Assembly: GCA_050084515.1 (NCBI GenBank)
Contig: CM114272.1
Coordinates: 39,370,001 to 39,434,000 of the forward strand
Source of the DNA: Blasia pusilla
Lineage: Eukaryota; Marchantiophyta; Marchantiopsida; Blasiales
Reading direction: 5' to 3'
Length of the DNA stretch: 64,000 nt
In this document: positions 44,100-56,085 of the stretch, piece after piece
Numbering within the stretch: position 1 is the first letter of the stretch
Layout: each line of letters begins with the position of its first letter
Translations under genes and position numbers: made by a program
Notes under the pieces: model-generated
The model's input: only the letters and a program-made list of their open reading frames with translations
What the model was told of the DNA's origin: nothing
Database searches by the model: none

Positions 44100-46740
44100 C
44101 CTTCATAAGTGGCTCCCATGTGTGTTAGATACTTTTGGGTCTCTAGTTTGGTGAGTGGAAGGAGCTAGAACAACAGTCTGCAATTTAAATGGGTGAGTTA
44201 GGTGATAGAAGTAGTAAGTTGGGGTTACCCTATGCTCTTAACTCAAGGTACTCTTTAACCAGGGTAACCTAGATAGAGATAGCAAGGGTATAGTGAGGCA
44301 ACCTGGTGAGCACTCTGCTCTTAAGTCTAACCGGGGGATAGGTCAGCTGTAGTTAGACTAACAAGAGTTAAATTAACCATAGTTAGAATAACCGTAGTTA
44401 CTTTAGTTGTAGTTAAGTCAACCTTGGTTGGATTGAGTGTATGTAGGGTTAGCCAATGGCCAAGATAATCAGTGTTAAGAAAGTGATTGATGAATGGGAC
44501 ACCTCTCCGTAGCACTTATCAAATTCTACTAGGAAGGCTTGACTTAGGGAAGGTTTTTAGTGGAGTTATAAGGCCACTCTAAACTGGTAGGTCTACTAAA
44601 GCGGTGGCTAAGTTAGGGGAAGTTTTAGAGGGGACTTACTAGCCAGTAGAGTGAGGTTAGAATAGTGTCAATAGGAAAGTGTCGAGGCCTGAAGTTCGAG
44701 AGGCATATGACAAAGCTTGGAGCTATGGTGGCCAACATAGAGGGGAGAATCAAATGTTGATGGCTGGAGCTTGGCTGATCGGTTTGGTGATTGAATAGGC
44801 TTGTTAGAAAGGTCTTTGGATGCTCTTCAAGATGATACATTCAAATCAAGACATTGGATGCTAGGCTAGAATTCTCAAGGTAGATTAGAACAGCAAGGAA
44901 TCTGGATTTTTGGAAAACAGGAGGGCAGGCTATTCGAGGGCTGCTACCTAGAGCACTAGTGAGCCAAATCTTGATCTGATTGATGGTATGGCTTTGCCTT
45001 GAGATGCTCTACACTATGGAGGTCATCCACAAGAATTTTCAGCAAGTAATGAGGAGCATGGGATACTCCATGAGGGCTGAGCTTGGGAAGCTATGGTGAC
45101 AGAAAAGTGGACAACTAGGTAGGCTGATTTTAAGGGCTTGGGTGGACCAATGCTTGAGAGGAGTGGTGGCATATCTTTGCCCTTGGACTCTTCATATGTT
45201 TGTGGTCTTGAATCAAGCTTATCAAGGATTGGTTGGGCACATAGGATGCTCGAGGGGAGGCTGGAATACAGGGAGGGTATCCAAGGCTCCAAGGAGTAGG
45301 GCTTGACTTGTCATTCAATGATGGAGTAGGTGGTGCAAGAGAAAGGCCAGAAAGTTTGAGAATCCAAGGGAGAGATCTATGGAGCTGAGAGGATCCAAGG
45401 AGTGATTTTTGGAAGATTTGTGCAGGTGGAGCTAAGTGGAGGTGTGAACTAAGGTCTCTCAACTTCACTTATAAGTGCTCAATTTGGTTTAGTACAAGAG
45501 GCATACATGTTGTTGGCTAGTAGACACTTGATCTCTTGAGCCAAGCTAATCAGCAGAGTATGTGCTCCCAGATCTAGGTAGTGTGTAGTGTGCTTGTAGG
45601 GGCTGAGACTAAGAAGGTCTCCCATGTTCTAGATGGCTTTGTGATATACATAAAGTAGCCCTTTGGAATGATTTCACTCCACTGCCCTGTATTTGAGTTT
45701 GTGCATGATTGAGTGATGAGTTGGAGGGCTTGATGAAGTGAGATTCTTGGAGCTGGTTCAACTAATCATTCAAATGTGTAGTGAGTGGACAAGAGGCTAA
45801 ACCAGTAGAGGAGAGGCAAGCTTAGGTTCCAAGATTGTGCTCCTCCAAGGTGTGCTTTGAAAGCTTGCTGTTCTACACACCTGAGTATGGCCTTTGACAC
45901 CAATCACTGATTACTTCCAGGTCTGGTAAGTGATAAGAGATTAGTGAGTGGAGAAATAGGGTCATGCTTGAGCTTCCCTATAGGTAGAAGACCATGGGCT
46001 CAGCTTGTTAAGTCTCCTACTACCTGAACAAGGAGGGAGAACAAAGGACCAACAAGGTAAGAGGAGAAGGGATGTGGGTGTTGGTTTGAGCAAATAGAGA
46101 GTTGCAGCCCTTTCAGGTTATCATGGGGCTGGATGATTATACTAGACAGCGTATTGGATGGCCTTATGATGTTTTAGTAGTCTCTAGTTGTGAGCCTTGA
46201 GTAGGTGTGATGGTTGAATTGCCATTGGACACTCTATCTTAGGACTCAAAACTACACCCAAGCTCTCACTAGATACTCGATGAGGAGCAAAAGGTGATTG
46301 CACTACTTGATCAGTTAGGAGTTGGGTGTGCTTTAGAGGATTTCCTTGGTACATTCAACTAGTCCAAGGCAGCTCATTGGAGGACCTTATGTTGCCCTAG
46401 TCATTCTTGATTGTGATTTCTAAGTAGAGTGTGCTTGTTGGGTTCCACTGGCCACTCCACTCAAAGCATTCAAGAGAATGGAAGGAGTTTTGGTTAGTGT
46501 GGTGAGGATAGGATTGTGATACTGAAGTGGAGATTGTTTCTCCAGCCTCTTAAGGTAAAGAGGTGGGGTTTACAGCTGCTAAGGAGTACATCATAGAGTT
46601 CTGATCTTTTGGCCTGGCCCTAAGCTCTTACATGGGACCGAACTGGTGGAACTAGCAATATTTTCACTTAGGTTGTGTGCTGGCCATGTATTCCATGCTA
46701 TGACACTGCCAAGATGTACTTGGGCAGAAAAATGAGGCTG
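44100..46740. other. Long non-coding stretch inside or beside the CACTA element
   Basis: No convincing plus-strand coding. GTAGTTA/TAGTTA words cluster at 44345-44430. On the minus strand, 45130-45468 is open but belongs to a repeat shared with 59.9 kb. Sequence is G- and T-rich on the plus strand. It may be a large intron of the element or another repeat. Confidence 0.35.
45354..45449 (-). repeat. ~95-bp repeat, inverted copy of 59930-60022
   Basis: The reverse complement, starting CACCTCCACTTAGCTCCACC and continuing TGCACAAATCTTCC, then CACTCCTTGGATCCTCTCA and TCCATAGATCTCTCCCTTGG, matches 59930-60022 with only a few differences. Flanks diverge quickly. The two copies are 14.5 kb apart in opposite orientation. 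Confidence 0.85.
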
Positions 46741-47003
46741 CTCTTAAGAGGGTGAATCCAAGTGATGAGGGGGATCTTAATAGGGTGGGTCCAAGTGATT
46801 ATGTGCTTCAAGGTTTCAGCCCATCTTCCCAAACTTTACTTGAGCAAGGTTCTCAAGAGAAGCCATTAAGCCTACATAGAGAGGTGGAGCTCTGTGTGAT
46901 GGGTGGGATAGACTTAGGTGTCCCAAGCAACTCAGATTCCATGAGTAAATCTAAACAAGACCAGGAAGGGAAAGTGTTACCAAATCCTTATGAAGAGATG
47001 TGA
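46740..47003 (+). CDS. Possible accessory exon of the CACTA element
   Basis: An open frame of 83 codons from 46752, extendable leftward to about 46725, polar and Ser/Glu-rich (PSDEGDLNRVGPSDYVLQGF, EKPLSLHREVELCVMGGID). No recognised domain. Assigned only by strand and position between the transposase and the exon-like blocks at 47.2-47.8 kb. Confidence 0.3.
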   Translation, partial: ALKRVNPSDEGDLNRVGPSDYVLQGFSPSSQTLLEQGSQEKPLSLHREVELCVMGGIDLGVPSNSDSMSKSKQDQEGKVLPNPYEEM

Positions 47004-47159
47004 AAGCAACCAAGGCTCGCGAAGCTGCCATCTTCGGTAATACTGATCGTTTGCTACAATAAGTGTGAATAAGAGTGTTTATTAGCACAAGAGCTCATGA
47101 AGAGTCATTTTCTTATTATGTGAAATCTCAAAATTGACATTGTTGGTTTTTTTTCAAGT

Positions 47160-47803
47160 GTGTCAAATGTAATAGGATCTAGTAGGAGAAAGAGACATCA
47201 TTCTGTACTTTTTGAAGGAAAAGAACAACCATTAAGGCGAAGTCTTTGCTTAAAGGAGATAAGCGAATTGGGAGATTCCAAGAGTGTTGTAAGCCCAAAA
47301 GAGTGCACGTTGACTCCTGCACAAAATCAGATTGTTGTGATATCTTCTGACAAGGAGGATGATTATGATAGGCAAGAGGAAGATTCGCCTGATCACGATC
47401 ACTTACAAGAGTCATGGGTAGGTTTTGCACTTTTATTTTCTCCAGTGGAAATTTCTACACAATTTTGGTAATATTGTTAAGGCAGATTGGGCAATAGTTT
47501 AATTCGTGTCATTTCTTTGATGACTTCATTGTCTTGTGTCTCTTCCAAAACCCCCCTAAACGTACAGAGGGAGGCCATGGTAGAGAAAGTCCTCCTTTTC
47601 AACCTCGACGTTGGAATGCATAAAGGGAATCAAACGAAGACAATTCCTTGGGAAGATCTAGACGAGGTGGTCCTCCACCACCATATCCTAGTGATGCATG
47701 GATATCTAGTGGGATGCAATGGAATCCCATATTAGGTGGGTGGTTTTCTCCGGCACCCCTGCCGCAAGGATATGGTTCATGGCCTTATGGAGCACAACAA
47801 TAG
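47160..47803 (+). CDS. Probable two-exon C-terminal part of a CACTA accessory protein
   Basis: Block 47160-47418 is basic then acidic (SSRRKRHHSVLFEGKEQPLR, VISSDKEDDYDRQEEDSPDH) and runs up to a GTAGGT donor at about 47419. Block 47545-47803 is Pro/Gly/Trp-rich: NPPKRTEGGHGRESPPFQPR, SRRGGPPPPYPSDAWISSGM, LGGWFSPAPLPQGYGSWPYG, then AQQ-stop. One stop lies inside the second block. Charged then Pro/Gly-rich tails are common in accessory proteins of plant DNA transposons. Family membership is inferred. Confidence 0.4.
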
Positions 47804-48015
47804 TGGGCTGGTAGTAGTGTGTCCTCAAAATAACCATGGGTTTCATTTGTAAGTATATGTTTGCAGATTTCATATATTTGGTTTATTTTATTTGTTTTGT
47901 ATCACTATTCACTTATGAATTTTGTTTAATTGATCGGTGGCAATGAACTTAGGATGGTTGATCAGATCCTCCAAATCCCTATCAAAGGGGACCATCCCCA
48001 ATTGTGTATAGAGGA

Positions 48016-48151
<136 letters not shown>

Positions 48152-48227
48152 AATTTTGGTCAATTGTATTAAGTCCTTCCATAGGACGGACATAAGTCCA
48201 CAGACATGGACTTTGTCCACATGCAAC

Positions 48228-48825
48228 CTTGCCCCGCAGTGCCCAAAGTGGGGTTCAATTCCCAGGTACCCTTGGAGACCCTCCCCCTTACTAGAACTTC
48301 TAAGGATTTCCGGCCTTCCCCTACCTTTGGGGAGGAGCACCCGGGCCCTTCTTTTTGGCCCTCAACCCGACTCCCTCTACTGTCGGTTTTGGCCCATATC
48401 TCATCCTCTGCTTGAGCATTTTCCAAGGTATTTAGTGCGATGCAACCGGCTCCACAAAATATTTTAAATGCCACCTTATTTGTCCCAAACGCATCTTGGA
48501 ACTAACTTATGGTCAAAAGTACAATAAAAAACTCCAAACGCTAGCCGCCTCCCAAGTCCGGTTCTCACCCCTTTGCCACATCTCCTTCGAGGCTCAACTT
48601 CCCTTAAGTCTGGGTTCCGTGTTTGGTTCTGGTTTCCTTAGTCGTGAACATGAACACAAGAAACACTCAAAATGATTGCCTCGCTTCAAGTCGCTTGCGT
48701 CTTGCACTTGTGTTTCCTAACTTGTCTCTTCTTGAGACCTCTCCAAAGCGCAAACCATCCTAGCGTGAGCCCGCTAGAGTTCGGATGTTCCACCTGGCGT
48801 TTGTTTTGTTATGAGGATCGGGACA
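48228..48825 (-). repeat. 3' LTR of gypsy element 2, truncated
   Basis: Matches the right half of the LTR at 53858-54943 from GCCCCGCAGTGCCCAAAGTG to the end. On plus it ends ATCGGGACA at 48825, giving the expected CA terminus. Roughly 440 bp of its outer half are missing. Similarity to the partner LTR is visibly imperfect, with many substitutions by eye, so the insertion is old. Confidence 0.8.
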
Positions 48826-48838
48826 CTCACCCCTCTTT
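48826..48838 (-). other. Polypurine tract of gypsy element 2
   Basis: On the minus strand AAAGAGGGGTGAG abuts the 3' LTR start TGTCCCGAT. Its position and purine richness fit the plus-strand DNA synthesis primer of an LTR retrotransposon. Confidence 0.65.
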
Positions 48839-48849
48839 AGAAGTTGATG

Positions 48850-49520
48850 CCCTCATCAACGCAAACCTTTTAATGTGAAGTCATTCTAGGAAGCCGACCC
48901 CTTGACATCGAATTGCGTTCTGGTAGTTAACTTTAGGTCTTCCTCTTTTGGCTTAAGTCTTAGGTTGTCGCTTGCAACACTTAGCATAGTTAGCATCTCC
49001 TCTTTGATGAGCCTAGACTAGTTCTTAACCCATATAACGTATCAAATAAGCTAACTAAGTTTGCTACCTAAGACTTCTCTGGCTCATAACTCATAAACAT
49101 CCCACTTGTTTACACGGTACCCAAGTCATACTACTTTTGGGTCGCTCTAGTATTTGACTTAGGCGCATCACTAAGTTCACTTATGCATTCATGAGTAAGA
49201 TCATCCCAAGCCCCAACACAGAGTGATTTGCCCCACCGAAGCTAAGGCAAGCCCAAGTGTTAGTTACCCAACACTTGGTCATGTTGTAGGTGTTTATCCG
49301 AATACAAGCTCTCACCTCAAATACTCCTTGTCTATCCTCTTGACTTACAACCTAAGCACCTGAGGAACTACTTATTGCCATGCACTACCAAGGACAAATT
49401 GCAAATATATAAGCATCGAATCTCCCAATCCATGCATTCCTTTATTGCAACACTAACCTGCTCTAGTTACAACAACCTTTGGCCCACGCTTCCTAAGGTC
49501 ACAAGTCATGTCCTTTGCTA
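48850..49520. other. Non-coding 3' region of gypsy element 2
   Basis: Between polypurine tract and integrase end I see no long open frame on either strand. It is probably the degraded end of pol and the 3' untranslated part of the element. Confidence 0.4.
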
Positions 49521-49529
49521 CTCCTTGTA

Positions 49530-50376
49530 CTAACGGATGTGCTTCCCTTGCAACCGTTTGAAGTCTTGCAACACCTCTTGCGTGTGTTCCAAGTTTGTCT
49601 CCGCAATCCAAGTTGCCTCTTTTCCATCATACTTGGCAGATAGCTTCATTGAAAACTCCTTTGGAAGAGTGAGATTCTTCACACTCAACCATACTTGTTC
49701 CTCTACTCAGAATCTCACTTGGCACCTACTCTAGTTAGCGTGCTTCACGTACCTCAGTTGATCCTTTGCAAGGTTTCTCCTTGCCCGCTCCTCCTCTTCT
49801 TGCATTTCTGCTAACAAACCTTCCACCGTCGCTTGTCGGGTCTGTGTAGATGTAGTATCCTTTTAAAGGGGGAGGTCAAGAGGCCCTTCTGGCTCACGTC
49901 CATAAGCCAAGAGAAATAGAGATTCTCCAATTGCAGAATGCTTGGTTGAGTTTTAGCAAAATTCAGCCATACTTAGACACTTTGCCCAATCTTGCTATTC
50001 CGAAGTTGCGTAATTCCTTAAGCACTGGTTCACGATGGAGTTTACCTTTTGCATCTGCCCATTTGTCTCTAGATGGAAGGCTATGTTGAACAATACTCCT
50101 TGGTAACCCGTGCGCATGTCACCAACTCTCCAAAAACAGTCGAGAAGTCGTATAGGCCATCGCAGAATCCACCGTTGGCACAAATCTCCCCAACTTATCG
50201 AACCGATCAAATATCACAAGTAAAGCATTGTATCCCTCACACTCTGGAAGACTCGTTATGAAGTCCATACTCACTCTTTGCAAGGGTCCGTGCGGAATCG
50301 GCAAAGGGTGCAACAAGCCTTGTTTCTTTGCATAAGAAAATGTGTTCATTTGGTATTGAGCAACATCCTCTTTCAT
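49530..50376 (-). pseudogene. Gypsy 2 integrase
   Basis: Frame 50376-50119 begins in the zinc-finger end (YAKKQGLLHPLPIPHGP), followed by RVSMDFITSLPECEGYNALL, which holds the first catalytic Asp, and VIFDRFDKLGRFVPT. Frame 50210-49995 continues with GYQGVLFNIAFHLETNGQMQ, then VNSIVNQCLRNYA. That is the segment after the second Asp with the catalytic Glu region changed. The DNA to the left gives EEQVWLSVKNLTLPKEFSMK, the C-terminal DNA-binding fold. Stops and one frameshift are present. Confidence 0.8.
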
Positions 50377-50802
50377 GTTGGGCTAGAAGAATCTCTTAGC
50401 TAGAATAGCGAGCGTGGATTTCTCCCCTTTATGTCCTAACAAGAGTCTGTCATGACATTCCACTAATACCTTGGTTCACAACCTGCCTTCGCCCACATAG
50501 ATCCTGCTTTGCTTAAACCTTGGCAAGCCATGCCTCAAACTTATGTTGTCCACATTCTCACTCTGCTTCAACTTCCTTAGTTACTCGCTTGCTTGAGTGT
50601 CTTTCATGTATCCCCCACAAATCCTTCTTTCCAGATCTATTTCCTTAGGGAACATTGCTCTCAAGACCTATTTTGTCAATGGCATGTCCTCATCCCTATG
50701 ACTCAACGCATCTGGAATGACATTATCCTTCCCTAGCTTGTGGATCAGTTCCACATTCATCAATGCTAAGGTATGATTCCATTGCAATTGTTTTGGTGTC
50801 AC

Positions 50803-51177
50803 TCAATCCCGGGTCTCAAAATACTTGAGTGATACGATATCGGTGAACATCCAAGTCATGTGAAGTCCCAAATAGTGATGCCACTTCCTCAAGCAATGAA
50901 CCAGCGTGAACAACTCTTTCTCATGAGTGGGGCACCTCCTTTTGGTGTCCCTAAGCTTTTTGCTCTCGTACGCTATAGGCCTCCCTTCTTGTACCAACAT
51001 TCTTGCAATCGAGAAATCATTAGCATCAGTATGCACCTCGAACGGTTTGTCGAACTCTAGCAGCTTTAGCACTAGCTCATGCGATAGGATCTCCTTGACT
51101 CGGTTGAATATGTCCTTCACTTCTTGGGTCCAATTTGTGTTAGCATACTTTGCGGTCCAATCCGTGAGAGGTCTCAC
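50803..51177 (-). pseudogene. Gypsy 2 RNase H
   Basis: The 124-codon frame runs from the connection (RPLTDWTAKYANTNWTQEV) to KPFEVHTDANDFSIARMLVQ, RPIAYESKKLRDTKRRCPTH, EKELFTLVHCLRKWHHYLG and FTDIVSLKYF. This is the RT_RNaseH pattern. The expected catalytic D of TDA and the E of HEKEL are retained. Confidence 0.85.
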
Positions 51178-51194
51178 AATTCTTGAAAAATTCC

Positions 51195-52144
51195 TTACAT
51201 AGGTCCTGTAAAACTAAACCGCGCAATGAACCTCCTTATTCCCTTCACTATGGAAGGCGGTTTCCATTCGGCTATCGCTTTTACCTTGTCCATATCCAAA
51301 CTAACTCCATCCGTGCTAACCACATGACCCAACAACTTGATCTTGCGTAACCTGAACTCACTCTTTTCCATATTTGCATACAACTTGTTTGCCCTAAGTT
51401 TCAACAACACTGCTATGAAGTGTTGAGCGTGCTCCTCTAGTGACTTCGAATAGATGAGTATATCATCTATGTATAAGTAGATGATCACGAACTCATCTTT
51501 CTCCTCGTGAAAAATGAGTTTATCAATGTGATGAACGTCGGAGGCGGATTACACAGACCAAAGGGCATCACCACAAACTCGAATGAGCCATATCTCGTTC
51601 TACATGTTGTCTTCTTCACATGTGCTTCGGCAATCCAAATCTGGTAATATATTGCCTTCAATTCAATCCTACTGAAGTAGTTTGCCCTCGACAGTCTATC
51701 TAAGAGGTCATCAATACTCAGAACAGGGTAATTATTTCTCACCGTCACTTTATTAAGCGCACGGTAATCCACATAGAGTCTCATCTTTCCATCCTTCTTC
51801 TTCACAAAGAGAACATGCGCTCCATACTGTGACTTGTTGGTTCTAATGTAGCCCTTCTCTAAGAGCTCACTTAATTGCTTCTTTAAGTTAGCAAGCTCCT
51901 CTTGGTTCAATTTTTATGGGGCCTTGGAAGATGGTTGAGATCTGGGAAGGACTTCTATCTTATGATCGACTACCCTATGTGGTGGCAACTTGTTTCGAAG
52001 CTCATTCGTCAAGACATCACCAAACTCCTTGACTACTCTCTCTAGCAGTTTTGGGATCCCTCTAGAAGTTGCATCTTGATCTCTGCGCTTCTTGCTTGTG
52101 ATGTCCTCCACTTGTCCCATTAAGCACAGAAACCCATCTTCCAA
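51195..52144 (-). pseudogene. Gypsy 2 reverse transcriptase
   Basis: Frames 52144-51914, 51910-51485 and 51488-51195 chain into the RT. They read NKLPPHRVVDHKIEVLPRSQ, then [58 protein letters not shown] and [17 protein letters not shown]. They continue with LYIDDILIYSKSLEEHAQHF and RLRKIKLLGHVVSTDGV. The YIDD box is intact. The first motif reads RIELK in place of the usual SRIDLKSGYHQI, so its Asp is changed to Glu. One stop and one frameshift separate the frames. Confidence 0.9.
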
Positions 52145-52226
52145 CTTGTTCAGACTCCTCCTCGCTCGTAATGGCGTTCACCAACTCCTTTTTCATGGGA
52201 ACCTCACCAGCCAACCTCACATGGAT

Positions 52227-52600
52227 TCATTTTCCTTTCACTAAGACACTCAGCCTCAATGGCCTTTTCCTCAGCTCTATCTCATACGCATCCAATAATG
52301 TGTTCCCTAAGACTCCGTCAATGCCATCCATCTCGCACAAAGTGGAATTCTCCTTCAAATCAAATATTCTGCATCCTATTTTCAATCCTAGCACCAACTC
52401 GGAAGACCGATGCAACTTGCCTCCGGCAAAGCCTACTTGGATGGACTCGTCTGCCTTAGAGGTTGACAAAACCAACTCCTTCACGATTCTTGGGCTTAGG
52501 AAGGAGTACGACATATATGTATCCATGAGCAACATCATATCGCGATCAGCAATCTTGGATCTTAGGTATACCAAATTGGACGTTCTCTTGGTGACCTGAA
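52227..52600 (-). pseudogene. Gypsy 2 aspartic protease
   Basis: Within the 162-codon frame 52715-52227 the text MMLLMDTYMSYSFLSPRIVK corresponds to the retropepsin active-site loop (usually L-I-D-S-G-A-S-H-S-F). Ser-Gly-Ala is replaced by Thr-Tyr-Met. Downstream GIDGVLGNTLLDAYEIEL fits the family's second conserved region (usually ILGMDWL). Catalytic function is lost. Confidence 0.75.
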
Positions 52601-52639
52601 GGGACGTCTCCAGTCCTCCCGCCGATAAGTGCTTAGCAG

Positions 52640-53713
52640 AAAATGCAATCATACTCCCATTACATACTAACCTTGGGTTTGAAGCATCCTTTTGCCATGT
52701 GACGAGGTTTGCCACAGTTGTAGCATATCACCTTGTTGTTTCCCGACATTGGATGCTGCACTCCTTTTGGTTTAGCATGGAGTTCCTGTCGCTTTGCCAC
52801 CGGGGTGAGGGACTCTCCTTGGTCACGCTCCACCCCACTCCAAACTATCTTGGGTGCCTCCTTGTTCTTCAGAATCTTTGAAAAACTTTTCGTCTCAAAG
52901 GGCTTCGCTGCTTGGGCCTCATCGTCCTCGACCCCTTACAAAATGCCGGAGCTTTGACAACTCCGGCATTCTGTAAAGGGCCTTCTCCACACTGGGTTTG
53001 AGTCCGCTAATGAAGATCGCCTTCTGCGCAAACTCATCCATCTTAGGAATGGATTTCAGTTTCGTGTTGAACTCCCTTATATTAGTACTTAGGGACCCAG
53101 TCTGTCACAGACGCACGAGCTCAAACGTATCACAAACCTCCTAGTACGTACTCCCGAGTGAATCGGTCACCAATCAACACCTTAAACTCCTCCCAACTCA
53201 TTGGTGAACCACCGGCTAGATGTTCTTCTCGTTGAGTTGTCCACCACTATAGCGCATGATCCCTTAGGAAGGTGACTGCGACTGTCACCTTATCCTGCTC
53301 CGCTGCTCTCTATGCCTCAAAGTAGAGTTCCACTTCCGTAAGGAAATCCTTTACCTTTCGAGAAACCCCCACTCCAGTGAATGGCATGGGCATGTTCGTC
53401 TTGTAGAGCTTTTTTGCGGAACTCGAGCTCGATCCAACTCAAGCTTTGCAACCCCCTTGCTTTTTTGGGATATTTTCTCGATCATCAGCTTCATTAAGTC
53501 CATGATTTGGGCATAGAATGTTGGGTCACTTGAGTTTGGAGCCGATGGCCCCACGGAAGGGTTTAAATTCCAGACACCCTCATGTCTAGCGTTTGGCTCC
53601 TCAAGAATCAACGTCTCCTCCACCGGCTCCTGATCCGGCATCGGTTCGTCTCTCGGTTTGCACCGCTTGCTTTGGAATTTGTGTGGTTCATTTCCCTTGG
53701 TCGCCATCTTCAA
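52640..53713 (-). pseudogene. Gypsy 2 gag with CCHC knuckle
   Basis: The frame 53713-53351 holds the N-terminal low-complexity part. It is followed, in broken frames, by VKDFLTEVELYFEA, DKVTVAVTFLRDHAL, WWTTQREEHLAGG and SWEEFKVLIGDRFTREY, the retrotransposon gag core. Near 52682-52732 is the intact knuckle CYNCGKPRHMAKGC (CX2CX4HX4C). Multiple stops interrupt the core. Confidence 0.85.
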
Positions 53714-53843
53714 GCCGCCTCACTTAGATCTCCTCCTTATTTCTTGCATCCATCCCCGAGCATCTGGGTCTCACCGCTACCTTGAATTTCCCCCAAGCAT
53801 TGGGTTGCTCCCACAACCCCAAGTTCTCGCTCACCAAGGATTA

Positions 53844-53855
53844 GCTCTAATACCA
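53844..53855 (-). other. Primer-binding site (initiator tRNA-Met type)
   Basis: On the minus strand TGGTATTAGAGC, one base from the canonical plant tRNA-iMet primer-binding site TGGTATCAGAGC, starts 2 bases after the 5' LTR end. Its position fixes the LTR boundary at 53858. Confidence 0.85.
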
Positions 53856-53857
53856 CA

Positions 53858-54943
53858 TGTCGTGCGCCTACTCCCCTTGAATGTTAATCTTAGAGTTATG
53901 GAAGCGTACTTCAGTAGGGCACGCTCTCATCGCCAACCTACACCCAAACGCACTCATATTAGTCTGGTTTGGGTCAAGCGGCATTCCAACCCATCGAGTT
54001 CTCGACTCGGCACCTCATATAGCTCAACCTTCCCTCATTCCTAGGTTCCCAATACGGGCAAGTCTTTTGAGATTTGGGACAGACTTTCTGGTTTGTCCTG
54101 GCACCTAAAATGGCATTTGCACGCCTAGCGGTCTAAACTGTCCAATGGACCTTACATGCATGAGCCCCCAACCAAGACTCAATAATATGAGTTGTGAGTT
54201 GGAATCCAATACGAACCTCCAAAATCCACTCTATTGAACTTGGTTCCGGTTTTGAATCCCGATGCCAAAACTCCCGATCCATTCCGTGCCCTTGAGTCGC
54301 CCCGCAGTGCCCAAAGTGGGGTTTGAGTCCCAAGCACCCTTGGAGACCTTGCCCTTTACTAGTACTTCTGGGGATTCCTGGCCTCCCCCTACCTTTGGGG
54401 AAGGGCCACTCGGGCCCCTCTTTTTGGCCCTCAATCCGACTCCCTATACATTCAATTCTGGCCCATATCTCAGCCTCTGCTTGAGCGTTTGTCAAGATAT
54501 TTGCGCGATGGAACCGGATTTGCATAAGCTTTCCAATGTCATCTTATTTGTCCCAAATAAATCTTGGGACTAAAAGTTATGGTCAAAATTACAGTAAAAA
54601 ACTCCAAATGCTAGCCGCATCCCAAGTCCGGTTCTCACCCCTTGGCCACGTTTCCTCCGAGACTCGACTTCTCTCAAGTATGGGTTGGGCATTTGGTTCC
54701 GGTTTCCTTATTGCCACCATGAACCTTTTGCCTCGCTTCATGAACCATGAATCCAAGTCCGGTTCTGAAAATGGTCAAAAGTACAGTAAAAAACTCCAAA
54801 CGCTCGCCTTGCTTGCGTCTCCCACTTATGTTTCCGAATTTGTCTCTTCTTGAGACCTCTCCAAAGTGCAAACCATCCTAGCGTGAGCCCACTAGAGTTC
54901 CAATGTCCTGCTTGGCATTCCTTTGGTTATAAGGGTTGCGATA
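53858..54943 (-). repeat. 5' LTR of gypsy element 2
   Basis: Starts on plus with TGTCGTGCGCC beside the primer-binding site and ends near GCGATAA (approximate). Homologous to the truncated 3' LTR at 48228-48825 and the solo LTR at 19881-20914. A short internal duplication of ACAGTAAAAAACTCCAAA occurs at about 54591 and 54784. Confidence 0.85.
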
Positions 54944-55269
54944 ACCTTCCACCTCTTTCTCATTCCCCTCATTTGCCTCAGTGTTCCGCACTTTTCCATT
55001 TCTTTCTCTTGCCATCTCTACTCCCTCCCTCTTTGTTACCCCACATGCCGCCTCCATACCTTCCACCATGATCTTTAAAGTGTGGGCACCAGCTCTTGCA
55101 ATCTATATACAAGGACATGTCCAAACTTGTCTGTCCAAAGGGCGGACTTGTCCATTTTTGTGCAACTATGATCATGATACGAGGATCTTTATGGGTCATA
55201 GCTTCAACAACTCTTTACTTAATTAGTTGATCTAATCCCAAATTCTCAAATTTTAGTTGGGAAAAGAAG

Positions 55270-56085
55270 TCATATGGTATCAACCAATCCACCCAAGATT
55301 CCTATGCTCATCAAAGGCGTAGGGGAGATCCAATTTAGAGATCTTTGAGTAAAAGAGTAAACTATATTGACAATGGCCTTTTGAAGATAATATGGATGCC
55401 AGTAACGAGCTTTACATGTGCTTGTCATATAGCAACCTTCGGCGGAAATGGGGTTGAAGAACATCATGCATTTGGGCCAATTATTTGGTGTGAGGGCCCC
55501 TCCTTCAACTACTACAATTGCCTTCATCCAACTAGGCAAATCTTGCTCTTGTCTGCTCGGATTTAGAGGTGTTGGAACCAACATTGAAGAAGCATAGTTG
55601 GAAGCCTTTGGATCCACAACATTGTCCCATGCTACTCGTAGATCAGGAGGCCACGACTGCTTGATAGGTTGAAATAAGATCATATCAACCTCCTTCAAGA
55701 GACAAACCTCAAGTAGAGTTGTCTCTGGCGATCAAAACTCTCTTCGGGCTCATCAAAGCTCATATTACGACCTACATTGAGGTCATTCAAAACATTTTGT
55801 CTATCCTCAAAATCCCTCACTCCCATTTGGACTCACCCCTCATCTTCATTCTCTAATCGTACGCTCAGGCCACTTGAGCCGTGACTTCTTCAACTCTACT
55901 TCCATAACTTGTGGGTCAAGGGCACTATCCAAGTGTGCCTTCAATTCATCTTTTGTCTCAAATTGTGAGATTGTCTTCTTGTTCACCTTCGTTGACGTCG
56001 GTTGTTCTTGCCCTCTTCCGTCACCCTCTTTGTGGTAAGGACTACGGTCTTCATGAGGTGGCAACTCCATCTTGGCTTTTACCAA
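55270..56085 (-). pseudogene. Unrecognised broken ORF pair, transposon-like
   Basis: Minus frames 56085-55846 (charged: HEDRSPYHKEGDGRGQEQPT, TKDELKAHLDSALDPQVMEV) and 55698-55270 (KQSWPPDLRVAWDNVVDPKA, EGGALTPNNWPKCMMFFNPI) are separated by stops and a frame change. In between, EESFDRQRQLYLRF is readable. I do not recognise a domain. Location between two retroelements suggests transposon protein debris. Confidence 0.35.

Larger units (their letters stand above)
48826..54943 (-). mobile_element. Ty3/gypsy element 2, internal region plus 5' LTR
   Basis: A minus-strand element with a 3' LTR (48228-48825), polypurine tract (48826-48838), integrase (49530-50376), RNase H (50803-51177), reverse transcriptase (51195-52144), protease (52227-52600), gag with zinc knuckle (52640-53713), primer-binding site (53844-53855) and 5' LTR (53858-54943). 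The canonical order is complete, but each part has stops or frameshifts. It is a different family from the DNMT-bearing element and has no methyltransferase. Confidence 0.9.
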
